From NCBI GenBank assembly GCA_012965075.1, contig DTSY01000055.1:1-10738 (forward strand): a stretch of DNA of 10,738 nt, written 5' to 3'. Position numbers and translations under genes: made by a program. How positions within the stretch are numbered: the stretch's first letter is position 1; every line of letters starts with the position of its first letter. This stretch comes from Gammaproteobacteria bacterium (GTDB lineage Bacteria; Pseudomonadota; Gammaproteobacteria; Magnimaribacterales; Magnimaribacteraceae). Positions 1-7,458 of this stretch are shown here, piece after piece. Below the pieces are notes generated by a model. The model saw only the letters and a list, made by a program, of their open reading frames with translations. It did no database searches and had not been told where the DNA came from.

Positions 1-18
1 CCCAGGTGTAGCCACTTT
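1..18 (-). repeat. Inverted copy of an 18-nt stretch of the receptor gene
   Basis: The first 18 bases of the window are the exact reverse complement of bases 797-814 inside the TonB-dependent receptor gene. The identity stops at base 19 but may continue leftward beyond the window. On the minus strand one frame reads S-G-Y-T-W-G, as in the receptor; another frame offers an ATG (19-21) followed by K-V-A-T-P-G. It could be the edge of an inverted receptor fragment, an assembly or amplification chimera, or coincidence. Confidence 0.6.
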
Positions 19-53
19 CATCTAGTCATCAATAAATCAGAAGGATAAAAGAA

Positions 54-81
54 TTGACAAAAATAGACATACCACTATAGT
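54..81 (+). promoter_or_regulatory. Sigma70-like promoter of the TonB-dependent receptor gene
   Basis: A perfect -35 hexamer TTGACA (54-59) is followed after 16 bp by TATAGT (76-81), which matches TATAAT at five of six positions. Transcription would start near 88, giving a leader of about 33 nt before the ATG at 121. The leader is AT-rich with only a weak AGG (111-113) as ribosome binding site, 7 nt from the ATG. No operator or riboswitch is recognisable in 1-120. Confidence 0.7.
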
Positions 82-120
82 CAAGAAGGAGTTTTTTATT
101 TTTAATAAATAGGTTAAGTA

Positions 121-2559
121 ATGAATAAAATTTTAGAATTGTCGAGGAAGTTAAGTAAACCTGTTATAAGTTTTGTTGGTCTACTGATATTAGTGAGTTC
201 TACCACAATTCTTGGTCAGGAAGAGGAAGATTCTGCTGAAGAAGGTTATGGAACTCTTGAAGAGATCGTTGTAACAGCTAGCCGCAGAGGTGGCACAGAT
301 ATTACGATCACACCAGTTTCCATGACGGCAATAACGGGGACTGATATTGAGAGGTACTCTTCAAGGGATTTGAGAGATATAGCTTTAATGGTACCTAATC
401 TATCTGCAGCCACAGTATCTGCATTTAATTCTGCCTCATTTGCAATGAGGGGAGTAGCTGAAACAACTATTATCCTCTACAAGGAAGCACCTGTAGGAGT
501 TGTAATAGATGATTTCTTCATACCACACCTACAAACTCAAAATCTTGAGATGTTCGATATTGAACAGATCGAAGTATTAAGGGGTCCCCAGGGAACCCTA
601 TTTGGTAAAAATACAACAGCAGGAGTGATAACGGTAAGGACTAAGAAACCTGAAATGGATGCATCTTATACAGATATCAAATTAGAAGTTGGAGATTTCG
701 GAAGAAAAGATCTTGAGTTTGCCCTGAATGCTGCCTTGAGTGATACCCTTGCCTTTAGATTTTCTGGTCAAGTCCTTGATTCCGATGGATACTATAAAAG
801 TGGCTACACCTGGGGACCTCTCCCAGCTGCTACTGGGCCCAACGAAGGCTGGAGTGGACACGGTGGCGGCCGTTCTATTGGTGGAGATGATGTCTTTTCT
901 GCAAGAGCTAAGCTTTTATGGGAACCCTCAGACACAGTTTCAGCACTTTTTCAATATGAAATAATCCGTGATAACAGCGATTCTCCCCCAATTGTCAATG
1001 ATTCCCCTCCAAATTATTACTTTTCCTATTGGGGCTGGGGTGCTGTACCGGGAGACAGAGTGGATGTGGCTGGATATTTTGAAAGAGCGGATGATGCCTC
1101 TCTTTTAAAAATGAAGGATGGGCATCAGGTTGATATTGATGGAATCTATTTGAACCTAGATATTGATTTAGGTGATTGGACTCTTCATTCAGTGACTGGA
1201 CGTAGGGAGCAAGAATCAAGGCTTCCGAGTAATTACACTGGCACCAATGGTCCAGTTTCCTTGTTTGATGCAACTCGAGACGACGATCGTGAGACCATAC
1301 AACAAGAAATTCGTTTAAATTCTAACTTTGACGGCCCACTTAACTTTGTATTAGGTGGATTTTATCAATCAGATAAAACTAAATTTTGTGTTCTTCAGCT
1401 CGTTGGTTTTCTAGACTTTTTTGGATTAGGAACCCCTCCAAATTATTTTAACGACAACCCTTTAATTCTTTGTAATGCCCAAGATACCAAAGCGCGAGCT
1501 ATCTTCGCTGATGGCACCTATGATATTTCCGATAGACTCCATTTTACCGCTGGCTTAAGACAGACACGAGAAGAAAAATCTTGGGTTGGTCGTCCCAGAG
1601 TTGCCGTTCAGCTATTGGGAGGATCTTTTGATCCGGCTTTTACTTATAAGGAATTAGGCGAACCTATTAATGCGGCAGACTTTGATCGTTTTTCTACTGG
1701 AGTGGTGAGAGATTCTGAGGACTGGAGCGAACCTACTTATCGGGCTGTCTTAGGTTACGATCTAAACGATGAATGGTTTGGATTTGCATCTTATGCTCAT
1801 GGCTTCAAGAGTGGAGGTTACAATGACCAAATAGGGACTCAATTGAACCCTATCACACCTTTAGCAGCTCGACCCGTTGATCCTGAAACTGCAGATTCAT
1901 ATGAACTAGGCTTAAAGGGAAGATCATCAGATGGCAGGTGGTACGTAGCTGCAAATTATTTTTCAGTAACTTATAAAGATGCACAAAGGACCTTAAATGC
2001 AGTTTTTCCGACTGGCCAGGAAACCTTATTTTTCAATGCTGCAGAGCTCGAAGCAGATGGCCTGGAGTTAGAATTCTCAGTGATGGCTACGGATGCACTG
2101 ACTTTTCGAGGTAGCTACGCTAGTTTGGATTCAACCTTTAATAGATTTGAAGCAGATACTAACTTTGATGGAGTAATTGATGTAGATTTAAGTGGTAATC
2201 CAGTGCAAAGAGCTCCGGAGAATCAATTTATGTTAGAAGCACTCTATCAGTCTCCTGGTTTATCTAACGGAGGTAGTTTAGATTGGAATTTACGTGTTAG
2301 TTATGAAGATGATCAAGTTGCTAGTTATTCAGCTGCTGGTAGTGAATTTGACACAATGCTGAAAGCAAAGTCTTTGGTGGATATGAATATCACTTATACT
2401 GACCCACAAGATCGTTATTATGTAAGCTTAATAGGAAGGAATCTTGGAGATAAAAGATATGTTCAAGGATCTCTTTCTGTTGCTACTCTCTGGGTAATGG
2501 CTGCATATGGTGCTCCAAGATACTTGGGTGTTCAGTTTGGCACTAGACTAGGTCGCTAG
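121..2559 (+). CDS. TonB-dependent outer-membrane receptor
   Basis: This 812-residue protein is a TonB-dependent receptor, expected to import a scarce or bulky substrate across the outer membrane using TonB-ExbBD energy. Residues 1-32 form a signal peptide, with probable cleavage before Q33. A TonB box reads TLEEIVVTA (45-53). The plug follows, with the hallmark RGPQGTLFGKNTTAG (154-168). The 22-strand barrel makes up the rest, with the common GFKSGGYN motif (561-568) and R-N-L-G-D-K-R-Y near the end. Length is normal for the family. Two cysteines, C423 and C451, lie in what should be an external loop. Residues 679-689 resemble an EF-hand calcium loop. The C-terminus ends in GTRLGR rather than the common terminal aromatic residue. 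The ATG at 121 is chosen because it gives a proper signal peptide and sits behind the promoter. The family call is firm; the substrate cannot be read from sequence, but the adjoining operon suggests a hydrophobic acid or sterol-like compound. Confidence 0.96.
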   Translation: MNKILELSRKLSKPVISFVGLLILVSSTTILGQEEEDSAEEGYGTLEEIVVTASRRGGTDITITPVSMTAITGTDIERYSSRDLRDIALMVPNLSAATVSAFNSASFAMRGVAETTIILYKEAPVGVVIDDFFIPHLQTQNLEMFDIEQIEVLRGPQGTLFGKNTTAGVITVRTKKPEMDASYTDIKLEVGDFGRKDLEFALNAALSDTLAFRFSGQVLDSDGYYKSGYTWGPLPAATGPNEGWSGHGGGRSIGGDDVFSARAKLLWEPSDTVSALFQYEIIRDNSDSPPIVNDSPPNYYFSYWGWGAVPGDRVDVAGYFERADDASLLKMKDGHQVDIDGIYLNLDIDLGDWTLHSVTGRREQESRLPSNYTGTNGPVSLFDATRDDDRETIQQEIRLNSNFDGPLNFVLGGFYQSDKTKFCVLQLVGFLDFFGLGTPPNYFNDNPLILCNAQDTKARAIFADGTYDISDRLHFTAGLRQTREEKSWVGRPRVAVQLLGGSFDPAFTYKELGEPINAADFDRFSTGVVRDSEDWSEPTYRAVLGYDLNDEWFGFASYAHGFKSGGYNDQIGTQLNPITPLAARPVDPETADSYELGLKGRSSDGRWYVAANYFSVTYKDAQRTLNAVFPTGQETLFFNAAELEADGLELEFSVMATDALTFRGSYASLDSTFNRFEADTNFDGVIDVDLSGNPVQRAPENQFMLEALYQSPGLSNGGSLDWNLRVSYEDDQVASYSAAGSEFDTMLKAKSLVDMNITYTDPQDRYYVSLIGRNLGDKRYVQGSLSVATLWVMAAYGAPRYLGVQFGTRLGR
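797..814 (+). repeat. Receptor-internal partner of the 18-nt inverted repeat
   Basis: This in-gene segment encodes K-S-G-Y-T-W-G in the barrel region of the receptor and is the reverse complement of window bases 1-18. Outside the 18 bases the two copies diverge, although the bases just beyond remain loosely similar if a small gap is allowed. Confidence 0.6.
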
Positions 2560-2576
2560 TCTTCAAAACCAGAAAG

Positions 2577-2605
2577 AAAGGGCGTTTTTAAATAACGCCC
2601 TTTTT
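2577..2605 (+). terminator. Intrinsic terminator after the receptor gene, possibly bidirectional
   Basis: A 10-bp perfect stem, AAAGGGCGTT (2577-2586) with AACGCCCTTT (2594-2603), encloses a 7-nt AT-only loop and ends in a run of five T (2601-2605). It begins 17 nt after the receptor stop codon. Read on the minus strand it also has a T-rich tail (CTTTCTTTC), so it could additionally stop the convergent operon that ends at 2731. Confidence 0.9.
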
Positions 2606-2730
2606 CCTGACTTGATAAATTAAAAAAAATTGAAGGAGAGTTCTTTTGGAAATCAAACTGGTTTTTAAAAATTTAGATTACTATACCTTCAAAGAATTTC
2701 TTTTCTCCCTTGCTTATTCAAACAACAAAC

Positions 2731-4980
2731 TTATTGTTCTTTTTTAAAATCAATAAAAATTGGAGAAGACCATGCCAAAGCAGGACTCATTGAAAGGCAT
2801 TCATCTAGTAGGGTTCCTTCTCTATCATCTCCTAGACAAATATCAACTTTTTGACAATTTCCAGCTTCGTCATATTCGCATCTTAATTGCTTCCCATTTA
2901 TTGTAGATTCTGATTCTTGAAAAACTTTAACGTAATATACCGCATCCCTTTTAAGTTCTTTGAATTCTGGATCGCTGAAGGTTAATTCACATCCTTCCTG
3001 ATTAGGTTGGCAATTTATACTAAGCCAGTTGTCTTCTATCAAATCTCCTACGGTTTCTGAAGAATTTAATTGTGGAAGTATTCTTACTATTTGAATCTTC
3101 TCAATTAAATTCCGCTGATTTCCAGGGTTGTAACATTCACCCTTACATAGTCGTTCAATTTCTTCAGAACCTAAAGATAATAAGGAATAATCTGGACAGC
3201 CAGGAAGTTGTTTTAAGGATCCAGAAGTTGTTACTTTAAAGATTGGAATCTCAGACATTTCTACCTCAGAACCCATTGGCAAAGGGTCAAGTGAATTAGG
3301 GGGGTTAATTAATTTGAATGAAAGAAGGATTCTTTTACCACTAGTTCCATAAACTCTACGTTCTTTGAAAGCATTCCAAATATCATTGCGATCTCTACTT
3401 TCTGCATGTACTGCCATCAACCCTCCTGTGTAGAAGAAACTAGATTGACGTTCCATTTCAAATCTATTAAATGGGCTCAGTTCATTGAGGTTAACTGGTA
3501 ACGGTTTTGGCAATTGTTCATCAGTAGAACTGGTAAAAAGATCTCTAAAAAGTGAACTCTTAAACCCCCACCAATCAGACATATTACCCCTGCTAAATTC
3601 TTTGTAACCAGTGCCAGGTCTTGCAGAGTGGTTATCGCTTGAAGCTATTAACCCGAAACGAAAGCGTAGAGGAGTTTCTTCCGAAGTATTGGATAATGCC
3701 AAGGCATATTGAGCAGACCCTCCTGGTCTATAATTAAATGAAGGTAGAAAACAATCAGTGCATTGTCCCGCATTAATCCAATCTTCATTGCTAGCACCTG
3801 AAATGGCATGGAATCCTGAAATACCTCCTTCTATATAATATTTCCTAGCAAGAGAAGCCCTTTCTGCACAGACTGATTGCACTATTCCTTTATCTAAGCA
3901 CCTTTTTATTACAATCTCTCCTGCATGCCAACATGAAGGTATATAACTGGAGACAGGCTTTGGGCAAGAAAGATTACCATCTTCATCCTTTTGCACCGCC
4001 CGCCAATCTCGGTACTCTTCTGAATTACCGTGCCCTGAGAAAACTTCCATAAGAATTTGACGTTTTGGATCGTGAAAACCTTTTTCTAACTGCAGATTTA
4101 AATCTTCTCCCGGCGGGGTATAAATACCCCAAGTTGTGCCATGTGGAATAACTATTGAATCAAGTTGAATTTCTTCAAGTTGGGAAAACAATTCCTTAGG
4201 ATCCTTAGCTACAGCTAAACATTCCTTTGACCTATTGTTAACTTTATCCTTCAAAGGATAATTACAGTTAGGAATCTCTGCCAGATTTTCCATACTCTGA
4301 TAAAAATCAAAATATCTTTGTCTATTAGTGAAGTCTAATATTGGGGGAAGGTAACGAAGTTTCCAGTGTAGTGTGCGAAAAGCGGCAGTAAAATTAGAGC
4401 CAATAGGTCTTACAGGTAGATCCTCCTCTCTAATTCCTGGAAAGATAACGTTTTTGTGTCCAAAATGAATATTTGGCGAGTTGCCAGATTGGGTCCACTC
4501 AAAACCTATAAAAGCAGTGAGGTCTGGGTCTTCTTGGGGTGACACCGAATTACACTGGCGAATACTCTCTTTTGATTCTATCCATTGGTCTGGAGTTAGG
4601 CTCTCGGCATGATCAGTTAAGGCAAAGAAATCTAAGTTAGAACAATATCTAGCAAAATTGCAGGCATCTGCTGGGGGATGAGCTCCATCCCCTTGGACTA
4701 TAGGCAAAGACATTCTAAATGCGTCTGTAGAAAAGGTAGTATGCACGTGAGAATCACCAAACAATATCAAGCGGGCTTGACCTGGTTGATTAGCATGAAG
4801 CATTGAAGTTTCATCATCCTTTCCTCGAATTATTTCTTCAGGAATTGGTGTATTGATCACTTCCCCGATACGTTCAGAAGAACCTAGAGGATTAAGATTT
4901 AAAAAACCATAAATTAAAAAGAAAATAAAAATGAAGAATAAAAAAATAGAGACTAAGCTTTTGATCAATTTATTTTTCAT
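2731..4980 (-). CDS. DUF3604 (PHP-like) protein with N-terminal membrane or signal segment
   Basis: This 749-residue protein belongs to the DUF3604 family, which resembles metal-dependent PHP phosphoesterases; its reaction is unknown. A basic start (MKNKLIK) and a roughly 20-residue very hydrophobic stretch (8-28) indicate export or a membrane anchor with the body in the periplasm; numerous cysteines fit that location. Putative metal ligands are H78 and H80 in GDSHVHTTFS, D123 and H124 in ALTDHAE, H280 in IPHGTTWG, H317 in SGHGN, and D449 and H451 in SSDNHSARPG. The typical C-terminal block GGLMAVHAE (519-527) and YGTSGKRI follows. I chose the ATG at 4980; an in-frame TTG at 4992 would add four residues. 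The start lies inside the upstream DUF35 gene (11-bp overlap) and no clear ribosome binding site is visible, so translation is probably coupled. It is the last gene of the operon. Family assignment is firm; catalytic activity is inference. Confidence 0.88.
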   Translation of the reverse strand: MKNKLIKSLVSIFLFFIFIFFLIYGFLNLNPLGSSERIGEVINTPIPEEIIRGKDDETSMLHANQPGQARLILFGDSHVHTTFSTDAFRMSLPIVQGDGAHPPADACNFARYCSNLDFFALTDHAESLTPDQWIESKESIRQCNSVSPQEDPDLTAFIGFEWTQSGNSPNIHFGHKNVIFPGIREEDLPVRPIGSNFTAAFRTLHWKLRYLPPILDFTNRQRYFDFYQSMENLAEIPNCNYPLKDKVNNRSKECLAVAKDPKELFSQLEEIQLDSIVIPHGTTWGIYTPPGEDLNLQLEKGFHDPKRQILMEVFSGHGNSEEYRDWRAVQKDEDGNLSCPKPVSSYIPSCWHAGEIVIKRCLDKGIVQSVCAERASLARKYYIEGGISGFHAISGASNEDWINAGQCTDCFLPSFNYRPGGSAQYALALSNTSEETPLRFRFGLIASSDNHSARPGTGYKEFSRGNMSDWWGFKSSLFRDLFTSSTDEQLPKPLPVNLNELSPFNRFEMERQSSFFYTGGLMAVHAESRDRNDIWNAFKERRVYGTSGKRILLSFKLINPPNSLDPLPMGSEVEMSEIPIFKVTTSGSLKQLPGCPDYSLLSLGSEEIERLCKGECYNPGNQRNLIEKIQIVRILPQLNSSETVGDLIEDNWLSINCQPNQEGCELTFSDPEFKELKRDAVYYVKVFQESESTINGKQLRCEYDEAGNCQKVDICLGDDREGTLLDECLSMSPALAWSSPIFIDFKKEQ

Positions 4981-5371
4981 TACTAAGTTCAAATACTGGT
5001 AAAGAAAGTGTGTCTGACCAAGCTGAAAATACTACTCTGACACCAACACCTACAGTTACAAGTTCTGGTTCACAATTGACAATGTTACTCATCATCCGAG
5101 GACCTTCTTTCAGATCAATAAGCGCAACTATATAAGGCGCCTTGTAACCTTCTGTAAGCGCTTTTCGAACAACTGTAAAACTAGCGACATTACCTTTACC
5201 ACTGGCATTAACCCAATCTAAATTCCGCCCTGAACACACTTTACAAAAAACACGAGGATAAAACTGAATAGCCTTACAGCTCTTGCAATGTTGTAGTCGA
5301 AGAACACCTTCATTACATCCATCAAAAAACTCGCTAGATAATCCAGAAACTTGTGGCTGTATACGATTCAT
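4970..5371 (-). CDS. DUF35 zinc-ribbon/OB-fold protein, partner of the thiolase-fold protein
   Basis: This 133-residue protein is a stand-alone DUF35 member: an N-terminal rubredoxin-like zinc ribbon followed by an OB-fold. The zinc ligands are visible as CKSC (C29, C32) and CKVC (C43, C46). The OB part follows with G-K-G-N-V-A-S-F-T-V-V (58-68) and a beta-rich end. Such proteins are known to bind thiolase-superfamily enzymes and position acyl-CoA; in the Ltp2 aldolase the DUF35 domain, supplied by ChsH2, is required for activity. Here it starts 1 nt after the stop of the thiolase-fold gene, which strongly suggests a complex of the two products. Its 3' end overlaps the DUF3604 start by 11 bp. 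The ribosome binding site is weak, again pointing to translational coupling. Confidence 0.9.
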   Translation of the reverse strand: MNRIQPQVSGLSSEFFDGCNEGVLRLQHCKSCKAIQFYPRVFCKVCSGRNLDWVNASGKGNVASFTVVRKALTEGYKAPYIVALIDLKEGPRMMSNIVNCEPELVTVGVGVRVVFSAWSDTLSLPVFELSNEK

Positions 5372-5372
5372 A

Positions 5373-6542
5373 TCAACTTGCGTCTCTACCTAAAATCAAA
5401 GTGGTATGGCTAGACATAATGCCGCCTTGCGCGTGCAAAAGACCAACATTAGCATTGCTAACTTGTCTTTTGCCAGCAGAATGACGCAATTGCCAAATAG
5501 ATTCGGTTAAAGCAAACATAGACCCAGGATTGCCTGGGTGACAGTGAGATAAAAGCCCACCATGAGTGTTTACAGGAAGTGAGCCATCAGGACCAATTCC
5601 TACAGAACTAATGAAAGGGCCTCCTTCTCCTTTTTTACAGAAGCCTAAATCTTCAAGTTCTAATAAAACTGTTGGGGTGAAGCAATCATAGAGTTGTGCA
5701 AACTGCATATCCTTAGGCCCTAGACCCGCCATGGCATAGGCTTGCTTACTAGACTCACGAGCAGCAGAAGTAGTAAGACTCTTTGCTTGGCTAATATGTT
5801 CATGGCTGTGTCCTTCACCAACACCCAACAAGTAGATAGGAGGGTGCGGAAAATCTACAGCCCTTTCTGCTGAAGTCATTACTATGGCAGCTCCACCATC
5901 AGAAACTAAGGAACAATCAAGTAAATGCAGTGGATCGGCAATCATCCTTGAATTTAAAACATCTTCAACAGTTATTGGATCACGCATTTGTGCTGTCTTA
6001 TTTTGAATAGCATGTGCTCGACAGGCCACTGCAATTTCAGCAAAGTGTTCTGGAAGGGTACCAAATTTTGCCATATGCGCATGCGCAATAAGAGCGTAAT
6101 AAGCAGGAACTGTGGGACCATAGGGTTGTTCAAACTGAGGGTGCCCTGTAGAAGATTGTACGAGTAAGCTCTGTTCTCGACTAAGGCCACTACTCAGACA
6201 ATCAGCCATAGCAATAACGATAATATCAGCCATACCAGTTACAATAGCTGAAGCTGCGTGATGTAAAATTGAAAACGTTGTGCCACCCCCAGCACCTGCA
6301 GCAAAACAATAACGGGGAAATATTTGCAGGTATTCAGCCATTGCTTCTGCGTGATACAGCATTGGTTTTGACATACTGTTGCAAGTGATCAAGCCATCAA
6401 CCTGATCTTTATCAATACCTGCGTCAGCCAATGACAATAAGATAGCGTCTGCGCATAATTCATTAGCATCAAGATCTGGTACGATCCCAACTCGAGAATC
6501 TGCTGCGCCAACTAAAGCGACCTTGCCACGTAAAGAAATCAC
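5373..6542 (-). CDS. Thiolase-superfamily protein of the SCP-x/Ltp type, probably an acyl-CoA retro-aldolase
   Basis: This protein (389 residues from the GTG at 6542) has the thiolase fold of the lipid-transfer/SCP-x branch: LRGKVALVGAAD at the N-terminus, LLDCSLVSDGG (207-217), YDCFT (285-289), NTHGG (325-329) and the histidine of HPG (H335). The thiolase nucleophile position aligns with A84 (AGGGTT replaces C-S-T-G), and the second catalytic cysteine is replaced by H370 in HAQGG. It therefore should not work as a classical thiolase. Ltp2-type steroid side-chain aldolases share this loss and need a DUF35 partner, and one is encoded immediately downstream. An open frame continues to a TTG at 6563 directly after the upstream stop. 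I prefer the GTG because family members usually begin two or three residues before L-R-G-K. Fold certain; aldolase role inferred; a CoA-binding non-catalytic protein is the alternative. Confidence 0.87.
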   Translation of the reverse strand: MISLRGKVALVGAADSRVGIVPDLDANELCADAILLSLADAGIDKDQVDGLITCNSMSKPMLYHAEAMAEYLQIFPRYCFAAGAGGGTTFSILHHAASAIVTGMADIIVIAMADCLSSGLSREQSLLVQSSTGHPQFEQPYGPTVPAYYALIAHAHMAKFGTLPEHFAEIAVACRAHAIQNKTAQMRDPITVEDVLNSRMIADPLHLLDCSLVSDGGAAIVMTSAERAVDFPHPPIYLLGVGEGHSHEHISQAKSLTTSAARESSKQAYAMAGLGPKDMQFAQLYDCFTPTVLLELEDLGFCKKGEGGPFISSVGIGPDGSLPVNTHGGLLSHCHPGNPGSMFALTESIWQLRHSAGKRQVSNANVGLLHAQGGIMSSHTTLILGRDAS

Positions 6543-6563
6543 ACTACAACATCCACTAGGCAA

Positions 6564-6998
6564 TTATTCTTTATTGGCAAAAAGGACTGTCGCCTCTCCT
6601 GGAGCTACAATCTTTCCTGCTTCATTTTTAATAAAGACTTCAACTCGAGCCTCTTGAGAGTCAGAATCTAAAGCAATTACATTCCCACCGTAATGAAGTG
6701 TTTCACCAATATACGCAGCAATACGATTTGAATATTCCATTGACACCAATCGTCCTTCTTCGCCTAACCAATCCTCTACACATTGATGTAACCAATCCCC
6801 AATCATAGGACCTGCTATCACAAGACCTGGGTAACCCTCAACTTCAGTAGTATAAGTTTCATCAAAATGAATACGATGTGCATTCCACAAGATCGCGTTA
6901 TAAAGAAATAACTGTACATTATCAGGTTTAAACTCTCGGTGTGGCAGCTCATCGCCAAGTTGCACAGAGAAAGGTTCCGAACGTTGGCTAAAAGTCAT
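6564..6998 (-). CDS. MaoC-type hotdog acyl-CoA hydratase subunit (catalytic half)
   Basis: This 144-residue single-hotdog protein matches the C-terminal half of two-domain MaoC/FAS1-like hydratases such as mesaconyl-CoA hydratases. The hydratase-2 signature lines up as W-N39-A-H-R-I-H44-F-D. H44 keeps the catalytic histidine, whereas the position that is Asp in canonical (R)-hydratases is Asn39. Y-P-G-L-V-I-A-G-P (56-64) and V-A-P-G-E-A (131-136) are further family features. It should add water to an unsaturated acyl-CoA, paired with the neighbouring N-terminal-type hotdog protein. A strong ribosome binding site, GAGGT, lies 7 nt before the ATG and overlaps the stop codon of the preceding gene, fixing the start. 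The stop codon abuts the open frame of the thiolase-fold gene. Family firm; substrate unknown. Confidence 0.86.
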   Translation of the reverse strand: MTFSQRSEPFSVQLGDELPHREFKPDNVQLFLYNAILWNAHRIHFDETYTTEVEGYPGLVIAGPMIGDWLHQCVEDWLGEEGRLVSMEYSNRIAAYIGETLHYGGNVIALDSDSQEARVEVFIKNEAGKIVAPGEATVLFANKE

Positions 6999-7002
6999 AT
7001 TG

Positions 7003-7458
7003 TTACCTCAAAATAGATGTTTTCTTTTCTTTGATAACAAGTTCGCCCGCGTCATTAATAATTTCCATATCAACCTCATAGAAAATTAATGGACCTGAAC
7101 GTCCTTTTTTTTCATAAATATTGGTCAATGTGCGTGTTGCTGTCAACCAATCCCCAGGGTAAATATCACGAATATAATCTATACGTGAACCACCAGCCAT
7201 TGCTCTTGAAAGGGGAAATTCCGGTAACAATGGATCTTCTGAGAGCCCATCTGTGGAAAGTGCATCTAAACCTACAACGTCCCAAAACAAAGCGATATGA
7301 AATAACGGTGGAGCTTGATCGCCCTCCACATATTTGCTTTGAAGATTACCTACAGCTACTGCATATTTTTTTATGTCTCTTCGGGTAACAAGTTCTCTGT
7401 GGGGACCACTTTGGCTTCCAATATTCTCCAGCAATTCATTGCTCAGTAGAGTTTTCAT
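7003..7458 (-). CDS. FAS1-like/MaoC N-terminal-type hotdog protein (hydratase partner subunit)
   Basis: This 151-residue protein resembles the N-terminal, usually non-catalytic hotdog domain of MaoC-like dehydratases (PF13452 type). Visible landmarks are P-P-L-F near 50-53, A-G-G-S-R-I-D-Y (88-95), the G-D-W-L-T-A stretch (102-107) and E-K-K-G-R-S-G-P (116-123), followed by a typical N-D-A-G-E-L-V strand pair. It lacks the N/D-x4-H catalytic signature present in the next gene. Together the two products (151 and 144 residues) equal one double-hotdog hydratase, so a heterodimer or heterotetramer like ChsH1-ChsH2 or HadAB is likely. Its ATG overlaps the TGA of the acyl-CoA ligase gene (ATGA) and a short AGGA motif lies just upstream. 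Confidence 0.85.
   Translation of the reverse strand: MKTLLSNELLENIGSQSGPHRELVTRRDIKKYAVAVGNLQSKYVEGDQAPPLFHIALFWDVVGLDALSTDGLSEDPLLPEFPLSRAMAGGSRIDYIRDIYPGDWLTATRTLTNIYEKKGRSGPLIFYEVDMEIINDAGELVIKEKKTSILR

Noticed and set aside
83..91. AAGAAGGAG, a strong ribosome binding site look-alike upstream of the receptor
   Set aside because: It is 29 nt from the ATG, overlaps the predicted transcription start and has no start codon at a usable distance.
740..964. 74-residue plus-strand open frame inside the receptor gene
   Set aside because: It lies wholly within the receptor in another frame, lacks family-like motifs and has no ribosome binding site; a shadow.
995..1273. 92-residue minus-strand open frame antisense to the receptor gene
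   Set aside because: His/Pro/Asn-rich nonsense-like translation opposite a well-supported gene; no promoter or recognisable domain.
4981..4992. TTG start four codons upstream for the DUF3604 gene
   Set aside because: The ATG at 4980 gives a standard export-signal start and the TTG has no better ribosome binding site.
5972..6190. 72-residue open frame on the same strand inside the thiolase-fold gene
   Set aside because: Out-of-frame shadow of a gene whose reading frame is supported by multiple motifs.
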